NCBI GenBank assembly: GCA_002305335.1
Contig: DBQR01000028.1
Coordinates: forward strand, 20,663-43,140
Source: Clostridiales bacterium UBA1389
GTDB lineage: Bacteria; Bacillota; Clostridia; Oscillospirales; CAG-382
DNA length: 22,478 nucleotides
Direction: 5' to 3'
How positions within the stretch are numbered: the first letter of the stretch is position 1; every line of letters starts with the position of its first letter. Positions 1-8,673 of this stretch are shown piece by piece. A model generated the notes under the pieces. That model saw only the letters and a list, made by a program, of their open reading frames with translations, was not told where the DNA came from and made no database searches. The position numbers and the translations under genes are program-made.

Positions 1-3000
1 TGCTGGCCGGTGGTGCGTTTTACCCCCACACAGCCGTTTGTCAGCCGGTTTATTTCGGCCTTGGAAAGGTTTATTCCCTTGTCATCAAGGAATTTTTTAA
101 CATAACCGTAAGCGGTTTTGGAGGCAATGGTACCCACCGTTCCCGCCCGGAAAATGTTTTCCTTGCCGAACAGCACTTCGGTGTATTTATGGGCGTCGGA
201 CTGGATTTCGCCGGAAAAGTTAAGGTCAATGTCGGGGTCCTTGTCCCCTTTAAAGCCCAGGAAGGTTTCAAAGGGTATGTCGTGGCCGTCGCTGTACAGC
301 TTTTCCCCGCATTGGGGGCAGTTACGGTCGGGAAGGTCAAAGCCGCTTCCGACACTGCCGTCGGTGAAAAACTCGGTGTATTTGCATTTGGGACACCGGT
401 AGTGGGGGGGCAGGGGGTTTACTTCGGAAATGTCCGCTAAGTTTGCCACCAGGGAGGAACCCACAGAACCTCTCGAACCCACAAGATAGCCCTTGCTTTC
501 GGAATTCAGCACCAGCTTCCGGGCGATTATGTACAGCACCGCAAAGCCGTGCTTTGTGATGGCTTCCAGTTCCCGGTTCAAGCGTTTTTCCAGGATTTCC
601 GGAAGGGTGTCCCCGTACAGCCGGTGGGCTTTTTCCCAGCAGCAGTTAACAAGCTCCTCTTCCGCCCCGTCGATTTTCGGCGGGTATTTACCCCTGGGGA
701 TAGGCCTTATCCCCTCATTTATCATATCCGCGATTTTACGGGGGTTTTCCACCACCACTTCGTATGCCCGGTTTCCCAAATAGGAAAATTCCTCAAGCAT
801 TTCGGAAGTGGTTTTGAAATACATCCCGGTTTCCCGTATGGCATCGGAGTATTTTTGACCGTATTTCAATATCTGGCGGTAGATTTCCTCATCTTTTTCC
901 ATAAAGTGAACGTCGCCGGTGGCAACGCAGGGCTTTTTCTGCTTGTCGGCGATTTCAAGAATCCGCCTGTTTATCCGTTCAAGTTCCTCTTTTCCGTTAA
1001 CCCGGCCTTCCTCGATAAGAAAGCCGTTGTTGCATTTCGGCATTATTTCAAAATAGTCGTAAAAATCGGCGGCCTTCATCTGGTCGGCATAGGTGCGGTT
1101 TTCCAGCACTGCCTGAAATATCTCCCCCGATTCGCAGGCGGAGCCTATAACAAGCCCTTCCCGATAACGGCTCAGCACCGTCTTGGGTATCCGGGGATAG
1201 CGGTAAAAGTAGTTGAGATAGGAAAAGGAAATCAGTTTATATAAGTTTTTCATCCCCGTCTGGTTTTTAACCAGAATGGTGACATGGTAGGGCTTAAGCC
1301 GGCGGGGGTCTGTTTTGACCGACATTTCGTTAATCATTCCGCTTACGGTGGTCACCCCGTCGGGTTCCATCTGCTTTATCATACAGCCGAAAATTTCGGC
1401 AAGCATTTTACAGTCGTCGGAAGCTCTGTGGTGGTTGAACTGGCCTAATCCGTAGTGTTTTGCCACCGAATCAAGGGTATGCTTTGAAAGGCCGGGATTC
1501 AAATATCTCGAAAGACTTACGGTGTCAAGATAGGGGTTGTCTAATCTGAATTTGTTGTCGGTTGCCACCCGGCGGATAAAGCCCATGTCGAAGTTGGCGT
1601 TGTGGGCTACCAGTATGGAATCCCCCGCAAACTCAAGGAAAGCCTTAACCGCCTCCCTCTGGGAGGGGGCGTCCTTAACCATATCGTCGGTTATCCCCGT
1701 AAGCTCGGTTATGTTCTGGGGGACGGGCATTCCGGGGTTGACATAGGTCTGGAAAATTTCAAGCACACTGCCGCCCTTGTATTTTATCGCCCCTATTTCG
1801 GTTATGCCGCAGTTAATGGGGGAAAGGCCGGTGGTTTCGATATCGAAAATTATAAAAATCCCTTCGGAAAAGGTGCGGTCGTATTCGGGGGTGAAGTCGA
1901 ACACCGCTCTTGCGGTATCATCCACCAGATAGCCCTCCATGCCGTATATGGGCTTTACTTCCGGGTGTTTTTCAGAATACAGCATTACCTCCGGGAAGGA
2001 CTGAACGTTTCCGTGGTCGGTGAAGGCGACGGCGGGCATACCCCAGCGTTTGGCGGTGAGGATTACCTCCTGGGGAGCACATAGGGCGTCGTTTGCCGAA
2101 AGGGTGGTGTGGAGGTGAAGCTCAACCCGCTTAACCGGGGCATTATCGTCCCTTAACACCTCTTTTACCTTATACACCGCCACCGCCCTTACCTTTATTT
2201 CTCCGTCAAAATTGTCGGTGGAGGCGGTACCGCAGACAAGAAGGGCGTCCTTCGGGGAGGGAGGGGTAAACACCACATTCTTTTCCACCGAAAAGCGGAC
2301 GGTTATGGAGGAATCAAGGTCGGTAACCCCTAAGGTTATATTAACCTTGGTGTTTTCCCGGTTGTCCTTTTCCTCCGACTGAAACACCCGGCAGAGGAAG
2401 GACTGGCGTTTGTTTTGGACGATATCCCGTATGGGAGTGATTTCCGCGTTGCTTTCATAACCGTAAATAAGCTCTTTTTCCGAAATATCGAAGATAAGCC
2501 TTCCGCTTTTTATTAAATTGCCGTCGGGGGATTTTTCGAAAATTCCCCCCTCAAGAGGATTGAAGGAACGGTTGTCGCAGCCTTCGGGGACTTCCTTCTT
2601 TTTCTTATTCGCCTGGTTTTCAAGGTATTTTTCGTAATTTTTAGCCGATTCCTCCCGCAGCTGTTCCTCTGCCTCCGACACCTGGTCAAGTCGGGCTTCC
2701 CCCATAAATACCACGTCGATTTCCCGGTTGAACCGTGCTTTGACGGCATCTTTGAAGAACCGGTCTATTTCGTTTTCGTACAAAAAGGCTGACGCCAGAC
2801 CGTCCCGCAGGGTAATGGTAAGGGTCCGACCGTCGAAATCAACCTCGTATTCGTCAAGAAAGCCCCGGGCAAAGCCGTTGCCGTAGTAAAGGCTTATCAA
2901 CTCCACCAGTTCCCCGGTGTAGTCGGGGGTGAAGACGGCGTTTTCAAACGCGGGGAAAAACCTGAAATCGTTAAGATTGTAAGTGTTTTTTATCCCCTGT

Positions 3001-3176
3001 TCGATATCGTACAGCTCCTTCTGGGGGACGGTTTTGCAAAAAACGCAGTCACAGAAAACCGTCCGGTTTTCCTTGTCGATCTTAAGAGAAAAGGTTTTAA
3101 GATTTTCAAGGAGGGCTTTGTCCCCGTCGGTGGGTATGTAGCGGGGGAATTTGGTTAGAAATTCGGTTTGTGTCAT
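1..3176 (-). CDS. polC: DNA polymerase III alpha subunit, PolC type (C-terminus cut by window edge)
   Basis: Replicative polymerase of low-GC Gram-positives, combining synthesis with its own 3'-5' proofreading exonuclease. About 1058 codons are visible in one open frame; the family is usually about 1430 residues. Domains seen in order: N-terminal region and OB fold up to about residue 345; PHP domain starting at VELHLHTT (about 351) with FTDHG following; DEDD exonuclease inserted in the PHP domain, with DIETTG (about 443), HNANFD and HRASDD (about 583); polymerase region with LVGSRGSVGSS (about 904), a zinc-binding pair CPKC/CPQC (about 927 and 953) and PDIDLNFSGE (about 984), which carries catalytic aspartates. 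The visible part ends in GVKRTTGQ, a PolC hallmark. The ATG at 3176 is preceded by AAAGGA eight bases upstream. It follows ispG across a terminator. No frameshift was seen. Confidence 0.97.
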   Translation of the reverse strand, partial: MTQTEFLTKFPRYIPTDGDKALLENLKTFSLKIDKENRTVFCDCVFCKTVPQKELYDIEQGIKNTYNLNDFRFFPAFENAVFTPDYTGELVELISLYYGNGFARGFLDEYEVDFDGRTLTITLRDGLASAFLYENEIDRFFKDAVKARFNREIDVVFMGEARLDQVSEAEEQLREESAKNYEKYLENQANKKKKEVPEGCDNRSFNPLEGGIFEKSPDGNLIKSGRLIFDISEKELIYGYESNAEITPIRDIVQNKRQSFLCRVFQSEEKDNRENTKVNITLGVTDLDSSITVRFSVEKNVVFTPPSPKDALLVCGTASTDNFDGEIKVRAVAVYKVKEVLRDDNAPVKRVELHLHTTLSANDALCAPQEVILTAKRWGMPAVAFTDHGNVQSFPEVMLYSEKHPEVKPIYGMEGYLVDDTARAVFDFTPEYDRTFSEGIFIIFDIETTGLSPINCGITEIGAIKYKGGSVLEIFQTYVNPGMPVPQNITELTGITDDMVKDAPSQREAVKAFLEFAGDSILVAHNANFDMGFIRRVATDNKFRLDNPYLDTVSLSRYLNPGLSKHTLDSVAKHYGLGQFNHHRASDDCKMLAEIFGCMIKQMEPDGVTTVSGMINEMSVKTDPRRLKPYHVTILVKNQTGMKNLYKLISFSYLNYFYRYPRIPKTVLSRYREGLVIGSACESGEIFQAVLENRTYADQMKAADFYDYFEIMPKCNNGFLIEEGRVNGKEELERINRRILEIADKQKKPCVATGDVHFMEKDEEIYRQILKYGQKYSDAIRETGMYFKTTSEMLEEFSYLGNRAYEVVVENPRKIADMINEGIRPIPRGKYPPKIDGAEEELVNCCWEKAHRLYGDTLPEILEKRLNRELEAITKHGFAVLYIIARKLVLNSESKGYLVGSRGSVGSSLVANLADISEVNPLPPHYRCPKCKYTEFFTDGSVGSGFDLPDRNCPQCGEKLYSDGHDIPFETFLGFKGDKDPDIDLNFSGEIQSDAHKYTEVLFGKENIFRAGTVGTIASKTAYGYVKKFLDDKGINLSKAEINRLTNGCVGVKRTTGQ

Positions 3177-3201
3177 TACGCTTTTCCTTTGATTTTATAG
3201 T

Positions 3202-3231
3202 AAAAAAGCAAAACTTTCGCTTTGCTTTTTG
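3202..3231 (-). terminator. Intrinsic terminator between ispG and polC
   Basis: A perfect 10-bp inverted repeat, AAAAAGCAAA at 3203-3212 and TTTGCTTTTT at 3221-3230, encloses an 8-base loop. It lies directly after the ispG stop codon. On the minus strand the descending arm ends in a run of six T. The stem is A/T rich with a GC step in the middle, so termination may be partial. Confidence 0.65.
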
Positions 3232-3233
3232 GT

Positions 3234-4295
3234 TTATTCGGCTAACTTTTTAACTTCCGCAACAAGGGTCGGGATTATTTCATCTTCCCTTACCTTTCTT
3301 TGGACTTTGCCTTTGAAGAACAACAGGCCTTCGCCCTTTCCTCCGGCAATCCCCACGTCGGCATTGGATGCCTCCCCGGGACCGTTCACGATACAGCCCA
3401 TTAGGGCGACCTTTACGGTCTTTTTGGGTTTTATATCCCTAAGCGCTTTATCCAGCTCCTTGGCAAGGGGGATAAGGTTTATTTTGGTCCTGCCGCAGGT
3501 GGGGCAGGAGATAATATCGATATGGGGTTTCAGGTCAAGGGAGTACAAAAGCTCGTTTGCCGCTTTAACTTCCTTTGAAATGTCGTCGGTAAGGGAAATT
3601 CTTATGGTGTCGCCAATGCCGTCGGCAAGGAGGGAGCCGATTCCTACCGCCGATTTAATTACGGCTTTCTGTCCCTGCCCCGCTTCGGTAACCCCCAAGT
3701 GAATCGGGTAGTCACAGTTTCGGGAAATTATCCGGTTTGACTGTATCATGGTAACAACGTCGGATGATTTAACCGAAATCACGATATGGGAAAAGCCGAA
3801 ACCTTCCAGCTTTTTTACTGCCGTCAATGCGGATTCGGCAATCGCCTCCGGCGAAGGAAAACCGTATTTCGTGATAATTTCCTTTTCAACCGAACCCGAA
3901 TTCACCCCTATCCTTATGGGGATATTTTTGCGGTTACAGGCGTCGCATACGGCTTTGATTTTGTCGTCGCTTCCGATATTGCCGGGGTTTATGCGGATTT
4001 TGTCGATTCCCGTCTCTACCGCTTCCAGAGCCAGCCGATAGTCAAAATGAATGTCCGCCACCAGGGGGATATTTATTCTTTCCTTGAAATAGGGGATATT
4101 TTTCACCGCCTCCATGGAGTTGACGGCGATGCGGGCGATATCGCAGCCCGCCTTTTCAAGCCTTTTAAGCTGCCTGAGGGTGGAAACCCTGTCGCCGGTG
4201 TCGGAATTGGTCATGGACTGGATTGCAACCGGATTGCTTCCGCCGATTTTAATATCACCTATCTTAATTTCCTTTGTAAGGTGTCGGGTTGTCAT
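3234..4295 (-). CDS. ispG: 4-hydroxy-3-methylbut-2-enyl-diphosphate synthase (flavodoxin-type), IspG/GcpE
   Basis: Penultimate enzyme of the MEP isoprenoid pathway. It reductively converts methylerythritol cyclodiphosphate to HMBPP with a [4Fe-4S] cluster. The 353-residue protein has the bacterial two-domain form: a TIM barrel (about 1-240; PVAIQSMTNSDT near residue 22, ADIHFDYRLAL near 80, VNSGS near 131) and a C-terminal cluster domain. The cluster ligands are intact: C264 and C267 in SCPTCGRT, C301 in MGCIVNGPGEA, and E308. The ATG at 4295 shares one base with the rseP stop (TAATG), which implies translational coupling. It is the last gene before the terminator at 3202-3231. Confidence 0.97.
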   Translation of the reverse strand: MTTRHLTKEIKIGDIKIGGSNPVAIQSMTNSDTGDRVSTLRQLKRLEKAGCDIARIAVNSMEAVKNIPYFKERINIPLVADIHFDYRLALEAVETGIDKIRINPGNIGSDDKIKAVCDACNRKNIPIRIGVNSGSVEKEIITKYGFPSPEAIAESALTAVKKLEGFGFSHIVISVKSSDVVTMIQSNRIISRNCDYPIHLGVTEAGQGQKAVIKSAVGIGSLLADGIGDTIRISLTDDISKEVKAANELLYSLDLKPHIDIISCPTCGRTKINLIPLAKELDKALRDIKPKKTVKVALMGCIVNGPGEASNADVGIAGGKGEGLLFFKGKVQRKVREDEIIPTLVAEVKKLAE

Positions 4296-5368
4296 TAAAA
4301 CAGCCCCAAAATATCCTTAAGGGCGATTACCGCCATAAAGCCTAATAAAAGTATCATGAACACCGCGTTTATGACGGCATGCACCTTACGGTTTATGGGT
4401 TTGCGGCGGATGGCTTCGATAAGGAAGAACAGCAAATGCCCGCCGTCCAGGACGGGTATGGGAATAAGGTTGCATATTCCAAGGCTTATCGAGATAATCA
4501 CCGTAATCAAAGCCAAGTTTCTTATCGTGTCGGTGAATTTAGCACCGTGTTTTATAACGTCGCCCACCTGTTCCCCTACCCCTATGGGACCCGAAACGGC
4601 TTCCCAGCCGTATTCCCCTTTGAAGGTGCGGATAAGGGATTCGACGGTCATGTCTATAATCGAAATGGGCCAGTAAAAGGATTGGTACAGCACTTCGCCG
4701 GGGGTCTTGTCAAGGGCATCGATGTAAAAGTCTATATCCCCCATAGCTATCCCGTTGGTAACGGAAGCGGGGAACTGAACGTCCTCTATAAGCACCTCTT
4801 TGCCGTCGCGGATCACCCTGACATCAACAGGGTCTTTTCCCCTGAGGGCGATGAGATACGCCAAATCGTTGTAAACCCTTACCTTGGAGCCGTCGATTTC
4901 GATTATCCGGTCGTTTACCCTAAGCCCCGCTTCATAGGTTATTGCTTCTTTGTCGAATTTCGTAATGGTGGTGGAGCCCAGCACGGGGGCGGTAATAACA
5001 AAGACGGTCATAATCAGAAAGGCAAGCAAAATGTTCATTACTGGGCCTGCGGCAACAACAAGAGCACGCTGCCAGATGGGCTTAGTGTTAAGCCCCGCTT
5101 TGCCTATGTCCTCGGGTTCGGGTTCGTCGTCGGGGTCCTCCCCCACCATGGTGACATAACCCCCTATGGGGAACCATCTTATTGAAAACTTATTGTGTTT
5201 ACCGTTCCAGGTTTTTATTTTAGGGCCCATTCCGATGGAAAATTCCCTCACCCCCACCTTGAAAAGGCGGGCTACCAGATAATGTCCCAGTTCATGGACT
5301 GTAATAAGCAGGCCGAAAATTAATATGGTAACAATAATCGTGCCTGCCGATGAAAATACAGAAAGCAT
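4295..5368 (-). CDS. rseP: Site-2 intramembrane zinc metalloprotease RseP/YluC family
   Basis: Membrane-embedded protease that cleaves substrates inside the lipid bilayer; relatives release sigma factors from anti-sigma proteins and clear signal-peptide remnants. The 357-residue protein begins with a transmembrane helix carrying the catalytic motif HELGH (H25, E26, H29). A PDZ domain follows (about 130-225, with GLRVNDRIIEIDGSKV). The third metal ligand is D308 in NLIPIPVLDGG (300-310), followed by a C-terminal hydrophobic helix. The ATG at 5368 has AAAGGAG six bases upstream. It lies 33 bases after dxr and overlaps ispG by one base. The substrate cannot be told from this window. Confidence 0.95.
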   Translation of the reverse strand: MLSVFSSAGTIIVTILIFGLLITVHELGHYLVARLFKVGVREFSIGMGPKIKTWNGKHNKFSIRWFPIGGYVTMVGEDPDDEPEPEDIGKAGLNTKPIWQRALVVAAGPVMNILLAFLIMTVFVITAPVLGSTTITKFDKEAITYEAGLRVNDRIIEIDGSKVRVYNDLAYLIALRGKDPVDVRVIRDGKEVLIEDVQFPASVTNGIAMGDIDFYIDALDKTPGEVLYQSFYWPISIIDMTVESLIRTFKGEYGWEAVSGPIGVGEQVGDVIKHGAKFTDTIRNLALITVIISISLGICNLIPIPVLDGGHLLFFLIEAIRRKPINRKVHAVINAVFMILLLGFMAVIALKDILGLF

Positions 5369-5401
5369 ATTATACTCCTTTGAAATGACCGCGTTTTCCG
5401 G

Positions 5402-6541
5402 CTAAGACCGACCGGCAAGGCGGCGGACGGTCTCCCTTGCCGAGGTGTCGGTTGATAAAATCTGCTCCAATGTGGGGTTTTTAATAAAGGGGGTGTCAGA
5501 AACCGCTCTTTCCACATAGTCGAAAATATCAAGGAATGAAATTTTATTATTCAGAAACAGGGCAACCGCTTCCTCATTGGCGGAGGACATGGCGGCGGGG
5601 CAGTTTCCCCCTTTGTTTATACATCTCTTTGCAAGTTTTAATAAAGTAAAGGTTTCCTCGTCGGGTTTCGAAAAAGATAAAGAGGAAAGTTTAGTAAAAT
5701 CAAGGGGTTTTGTAAGGGAAGGCAGCCTTTCGGGATAGGTCAGGGCGTACTGTATGCAAAGGCGCATATCCGGATTCGACAGCTGGGCGATAACCGAATT
5801 ATCGCTAAACTCCACCATTGAATGTATGACGCTTTCCCGGTGGATTATTACCTCGATCTGATCGGGGTTGACATCGAAGAGATAAACCGCCTCGATTATT
5901 TCCAGCCCCTTGTTCATAAGGGTGGCGGAATCCACCGTAATCTTAGCCCCCATGTTCCAGTTGGGGTGTTTGGTTGCCATTTCGGGGGTTACGGTTTTTA
6001 AAAAGTTTCTGTCCCTGCCGTAAAAGGCCCCCCCGGAGGCGGTTAGAAATATTTTTTTTGGCGTTTTACCGTTTTGGCATTGAAAGATTGCCGAATGTTC
6101 GCTGTCGACGGGGATTATTTTTAAATTCTTTTCCTTTGCAAGACCGGTGACAAGACTCCCCCCCTCCACCAGGGCCTCCTTGTTGGAAAGGGCGATGTTA
6201 TGCCCCCCTTTAAGAGCAGCTAAGGTAGGCTTAAGTCCGCTTATTCCCAGCAGGGAGTTGCAGACGATATCCGCTTGGGTTTCATATGCCAGTTTGTAAA
6301 GGGCGTCTTCCCCGGTAAATACCTTTATGCCGGTGTCGGCAAGGAGGATTTTAAGGTCCGAATAGTATTGTTCCCCTATCCATGCCTTTCTGACCTTGAA
6401 TTCCCTGCACTGGTTTTCAAGCAGACGGTAGTTTGTATATGAGGTAAGTTCGGTTACGGCAAGCCCCAAATGGCGGGCAACCTCGATTGTCTGCCTGCCG
6501 ATGGAGCCGGTGGAGCCTAAAACCGATAGGGTTTTAATCAT
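5402..6541 (-). CDS. dxr: 1-deoxy-D-xylulose 5-phosphate reductoisomerase
   Basis: Cytoplasmic NADPH-dependent enzyme that makes 2-C-methyl-D-erythritol 4-phosphate, the committed step of the MEP pathway. The 379-residue length is usual. Visible features: NADPH-binding LGSTGSIG (8-15); catalytic-domain metal ligands D146 and E148 in VDSEHSA; the substrate-loop TASGGAF (168-173); HPNWNMGAKITVDSA (192-206); NKGLEIIEA with E217 as third ligand; and IHRESVIHSMVE. The C-terminal helical domain is complete. It starts 5 bases after the cdsA stop, with GGTGA as a modest ribosome-binding site inside the end of cdsA. Two seven-G tracts (sense strand) fall within the gene, from consecutive GGG glycine codons. 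Confidence 0.97.
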   Translation of the reverse strand: MIKTLSVLGSTGSIGRQTIEVARHLGLAVTELTSYTNYRLLENQCREFKVRKAWIGEQYYSDLKILLADTGIKVFTGEDALYKLAYETQADIVCNSLLGISGLKPTLAALKGGHNIALSNKEALVEGGSLVTGLAKEKNLKIIPVDSEHSAIFQCQNGKTPKKIFLTASGGAFYGRDRNFLKTVTPEMATKHPNWNMGAKITVDSATLMNKGLEIIEAVYLFDVNPDQIEVIIHRESVIHSMVEFSDNSVIAQLSNPDMRLCIQYALTYPERLPSLTKPLDFTKLSSLSFSKPDEETFTLLKLAKRCINKGGNCPAAMSSANEEAVALFLNNKISFLDIFDYVERAVSDTPFIKNPTLEQILSTDTSARETVRRLAGRS

Positions 6542-6546
6542 TTAAT

Positions 6547-7344
6547 TCACCATATAAACGAAATTTCGGTTAATATGAACATAAGCAATGTTATGGGGAG
6601 AATGGAATCGAACCTGTCAAGGACCCCCCCGTGACCGGGGAACATTTTACCGAAATCCTTTTTGCCGTAATGCCGCTTGACCACCGAGGCCGCCAGATCC
6701 CCCAGCTGTCCTGCCGCCGAAAGGAAGGGGGCGATTGCCGCCAGCATTATAAGAGAATAATTTTTATCCAGCAGACCGTTGCATATAATTCCGAAAATTA
6801 TAAAGCTTAAAATACACCCGATGGTTCCCCCGACAGCCCCCGCAATCGTCTTTTTGGGGGAGATTTCGGGGCAGAGTTTTTTCCTGCCGAAGGTAAGCCC
6901 GGAAAAATAGGCGAAGGTGTCGGTGGTCCAGGCCGAAACGAAAATCAGCAGATATCTTATGGGTTCCCTGTCCCGGACTATCACCATAAGGGAAAAGCCG
7001 GCAAGGACAACCATGGCTTCAAAGGCGGTAAAGGTCAAAAGATCAATAGCGTATTTCTTATGGTTTAAAACCGAAATTACAAGGGCGGCAAGCATTTCAA
7101 GGACTAATACGGCAAAAACCAGATTGGGGAAATATCTTGCCAACACCGGCACGGCGGCGGCGCAGACAAGGGAAAGCCAGAACATAATCCGGCATTTCAG
7201 CATTCCCATGCAGACATACAGCTCGTATATGCCTATGACGCAGAGCAAAGCCATGGTAATGGGGAAGGTAATGGTTTCCGAAAAATAAAGCACAGGAAAA
7301 AAGGCTGCTAAAGCGATGATTGCCGTTATTATGCGTGTAAGCAT
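6547..7344 (-). CDS. cdsA: Phosphatidate cytidylyltransferase (CDP-diacylglycerol synthase)
   Basis: Integral membrane enzyme that joins CTP and phosphatidic acid into CDP-diacylglycerol, precursor of phosphatidylglycerol and cardiolipin. The 265-residue protein has about seven hydrophobic segments from the N-terminus on. It carries the family signature near the C-terminus: SVVKRHYGKKDFGKMFPGHG followed by GVLDRFDS, with the conserved K-D and H-G-G-x-x-D-R-x-D residues. The ATG at 7344 has only a distant AAGGA, so initiation may be weak or coupled to uppS, which stops 38 bases earlier. A seven-G tract (sense) at 6624-6630 encodes the Gly-Gly of the signature. Confidence 0.94.
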   Translation of the reverse strand: MLTRIITAIIALAAFFPVLYFSETITFPITMALLCVIGIYELYVCMGMLKCRIMFWLSLVCAAAVPVLARYFPNLVFAVLVLEMLAALVISVLNHKKYAIDLLTFTAFEAMVVLAGFSLMVIVRDREPIRYLLIFVSAWTTDTFAYFSGLTFGRKKLCPEISPKKTIAGAVGGTIGCILSFIIFGIICNGLLDKNYSLIMLAAIAPFLSAAGQLGDLAASVVKRHYGKKDFGKMFPGHGGVLDRFDSILPITLLMFILTEISFIW

Positions 7345-7381
7345 GGTTTTTACCGTTCCTTATGTATTCTGGCCGGCTGTG

Positions 7382-8068
7382 TCAGCGGCCGTATCTCCGT
7401 TTTCTTCCCGAATAGTCCGAAATTGCCTTTTCCAGTTCGGCTTTGTCAAAGTCCGGCCATAAAGCGTCGGTAAAGTAAAGTTCGCTGTAAGCCGACTGAT
7501 ATAAAAGGAAGTTGGAAAGCCGCTTTTCCCCGCTGGTGCGGATGATTAGGTCGGGGTCGGGAATATCGGAAGTGTACAGGTATTTCGAAAAGGTTTCTTC
7601 GGTTATTTCGGTTTCCCCGCTTTGGATTGCTTTGTTTACCGCGTTTATTATTTCCCTTCTCCCGCCGTAGCAGAAGGCAATGCAAAGGGTCATGCCCGTA
7701 TTACCCGAAAGGTTTTGTATGCTCTGCCTTATGGCGGCGGCAAGCTTTTCCCCCGCCATATCAATATCCCCTATAACCACGCCTTTTATGTTTTTTTCCA
7801 TGAGTTTGGATTCATAGCGGGTTATGGCCCTGGCGGCAAGGGAAAAAAGGGCGGAAACCTCTTTTTTGTCCCGCTTTGTGTTTTCGGTGGAAAAGGCGTA
7901 CACCGTAAGGTATTTTACGCCTAAATCATGGCAGTTTTCCACCAGCTGAACAAACCGTTCAAACCCCGCCAGATGTCCGGCTGTGCGGGGGAGAAGGCGT
8001 TTTTTCGCCCATCTGCCGTTGCCGTCCATTATTACGGCTATATGGTTGGGGATGGTTATGTTATCCAT
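7382..8068 (-). CDS. uppS: Isoprenyl transferase (undecaprenyl diphosphate synthase, UppS family)
   Basis: cis-Prenyltransferase that condenses isopentenyl diphosphate onto an allylic primer to make the C55 lipid carrier for cell-wall synthesis. The 228-residue protein shows every family motif: IAVIMDGNGRWAKKR with catalytic D15; the AGHLAGFERF helix; YAFSTENTKR; and the C-terminal LIRTSGEKRLSNFLLYQ and YFTDALWPDFD. It starts 6 bases after the frr stop, with AAGG inside the frr end region. It sits with dxr and ispG, which supply its isoprenoid substrates. The product chain length (C55) is inferred from the family and bacterial context. Confidence 0.96.
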   Translation of the reverse strand: MDNITIPNHIAVIMDGNGRWAKKRLLPRTAGHLAGFERFVQLVENCHDLGVKYLTVYAFSTENTKRDKKEVSALFSLAARAITRYESKLMEKNIKGVVIGDIDMAGEKLAAAIRQSIQNLSGNTGMTLCIAFCYGGRREIINAVNKAIQSGETEITEETFSKYLYTSDIPDPDLIIRTSGEKRLSNFLLYQSAYSELYFTDALWPDFDKAELEKAISDYSGRKRRYGR

Positions 8069-8074
8069 ATAACC

Positions 8075-8629
8075 TTACAGTTCCAGTATTTCCTTGTTTT
8101 TCTTTTCCACCACGACGTCAACTTCTTTAATGTATTTGTCGGTAAGGTCCTGTACCGTTTTTTCCGAAGCTTTCTGTTCGTCTTCGGTCATTTCCCCGTT
8201 CTTCTTCAGTACCTTGCATTTTTCGTTGGCGTCTCTGCGGATATTCCTTAAGGCCACCTTGGCTTCTTCCCCCATTTTAGCGGTCTGCTTGGTAAGCTCT
8301 TTTCTTCTTTCTTCGGTAAGTGGGGGGAACACAAGGCGTAACGACTTGCCGTCGTTCTGGGGATTAATGCCTATGTCTGAGGCTAAAATGGCTTTTTCAA
8401 TGTCTTTGAGAATGTTGACTTCCCAGGGGGTTATGGTTAAAGTCCGGGCATCGACCGCCTTTATCGAGGCAATGGCGGATATGTCGGTGGGGGTACCGTA
8501 ATAATTTACCTTAACCCGGTCAAGCACCCGCGGGGAGGCGCGGCCTACGCGGATGGAAGCAAATTCATCGCCTAACAAGCTGATGGTTTTTTTCATTTTT
8601 TCTTCAAATTCGCGGACATCAAGTTTCAT
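8075..8629 (-). CDS. frr: Ribosome recycling factor
   Basis: Splits post-termination ribosomes together with EF-G. The protein is a three-helix bundle with an inserted beta domain. The visible sequence includes MKKTISLLGDEFASIRVGRA near the N-terminus, VNYYGTPT, the PWEVNILKDIEKAI region and the long C-terminal helix containing RNIRRDANEKCK. Two in-frame ATGs compete. The one at 8635 is only 2 bases from GGGAGG, while the one at 8629 is 8 bases from it, so I choose 8629 (184 residues, starting MKLDVREF). The alternative adds two residues. It lies 44 bases after pyrH and 6 bases before uppS. Confidence 0.95.
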   Translation of the reverse strand: MKLDVREFEEKMKKTISLLGDEFASIRVGRASPRVLDRVKVNYYGTPTDISAIASIKAVDARTLTITPWEVNILKDIEKAILASDIGINPQNDGKSLRLVFPPLTEERRKELTKQTAKMGEEAKVALRNIRRDANEKCKVLKKNGEMTEDEQKASEKTVQDLTDKYIKEVDVVVEKKNKEILEL

Positions 8630-8637
8630 TTTCATTT

Positions 8638-8643
8638 CCTCCC
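8638..8643 (-). promoter_or_regulatory. frr ribosome binding site (decides start)
   Basis: GGGAGG on the minus strand. Its spacing of 8 bases to the ATG at 8629, against 2 bases to the ATG at 8635, favours the downstream start for frr. Confidence 0.6.
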
Positions 8644-8673
8644 GAAAAAATCAGTTTTATATCTAAGTTTCAG

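Noticed and set aside
549..1244. Long plus-strand open frame of 231 codons inside polC
   Set aside because: It lies antisense to continuous, motif-rich PolC coding sequence, has no recognisable domain, and reflects codon bias of the real strand.
4379..5185. Plus-strand open frame of 268 codons inside rseP
   Set aside because: It is antisense to conserved RseP sequence including the PDZ domain. The translated product is low in recognisable features and has no supporting start context.
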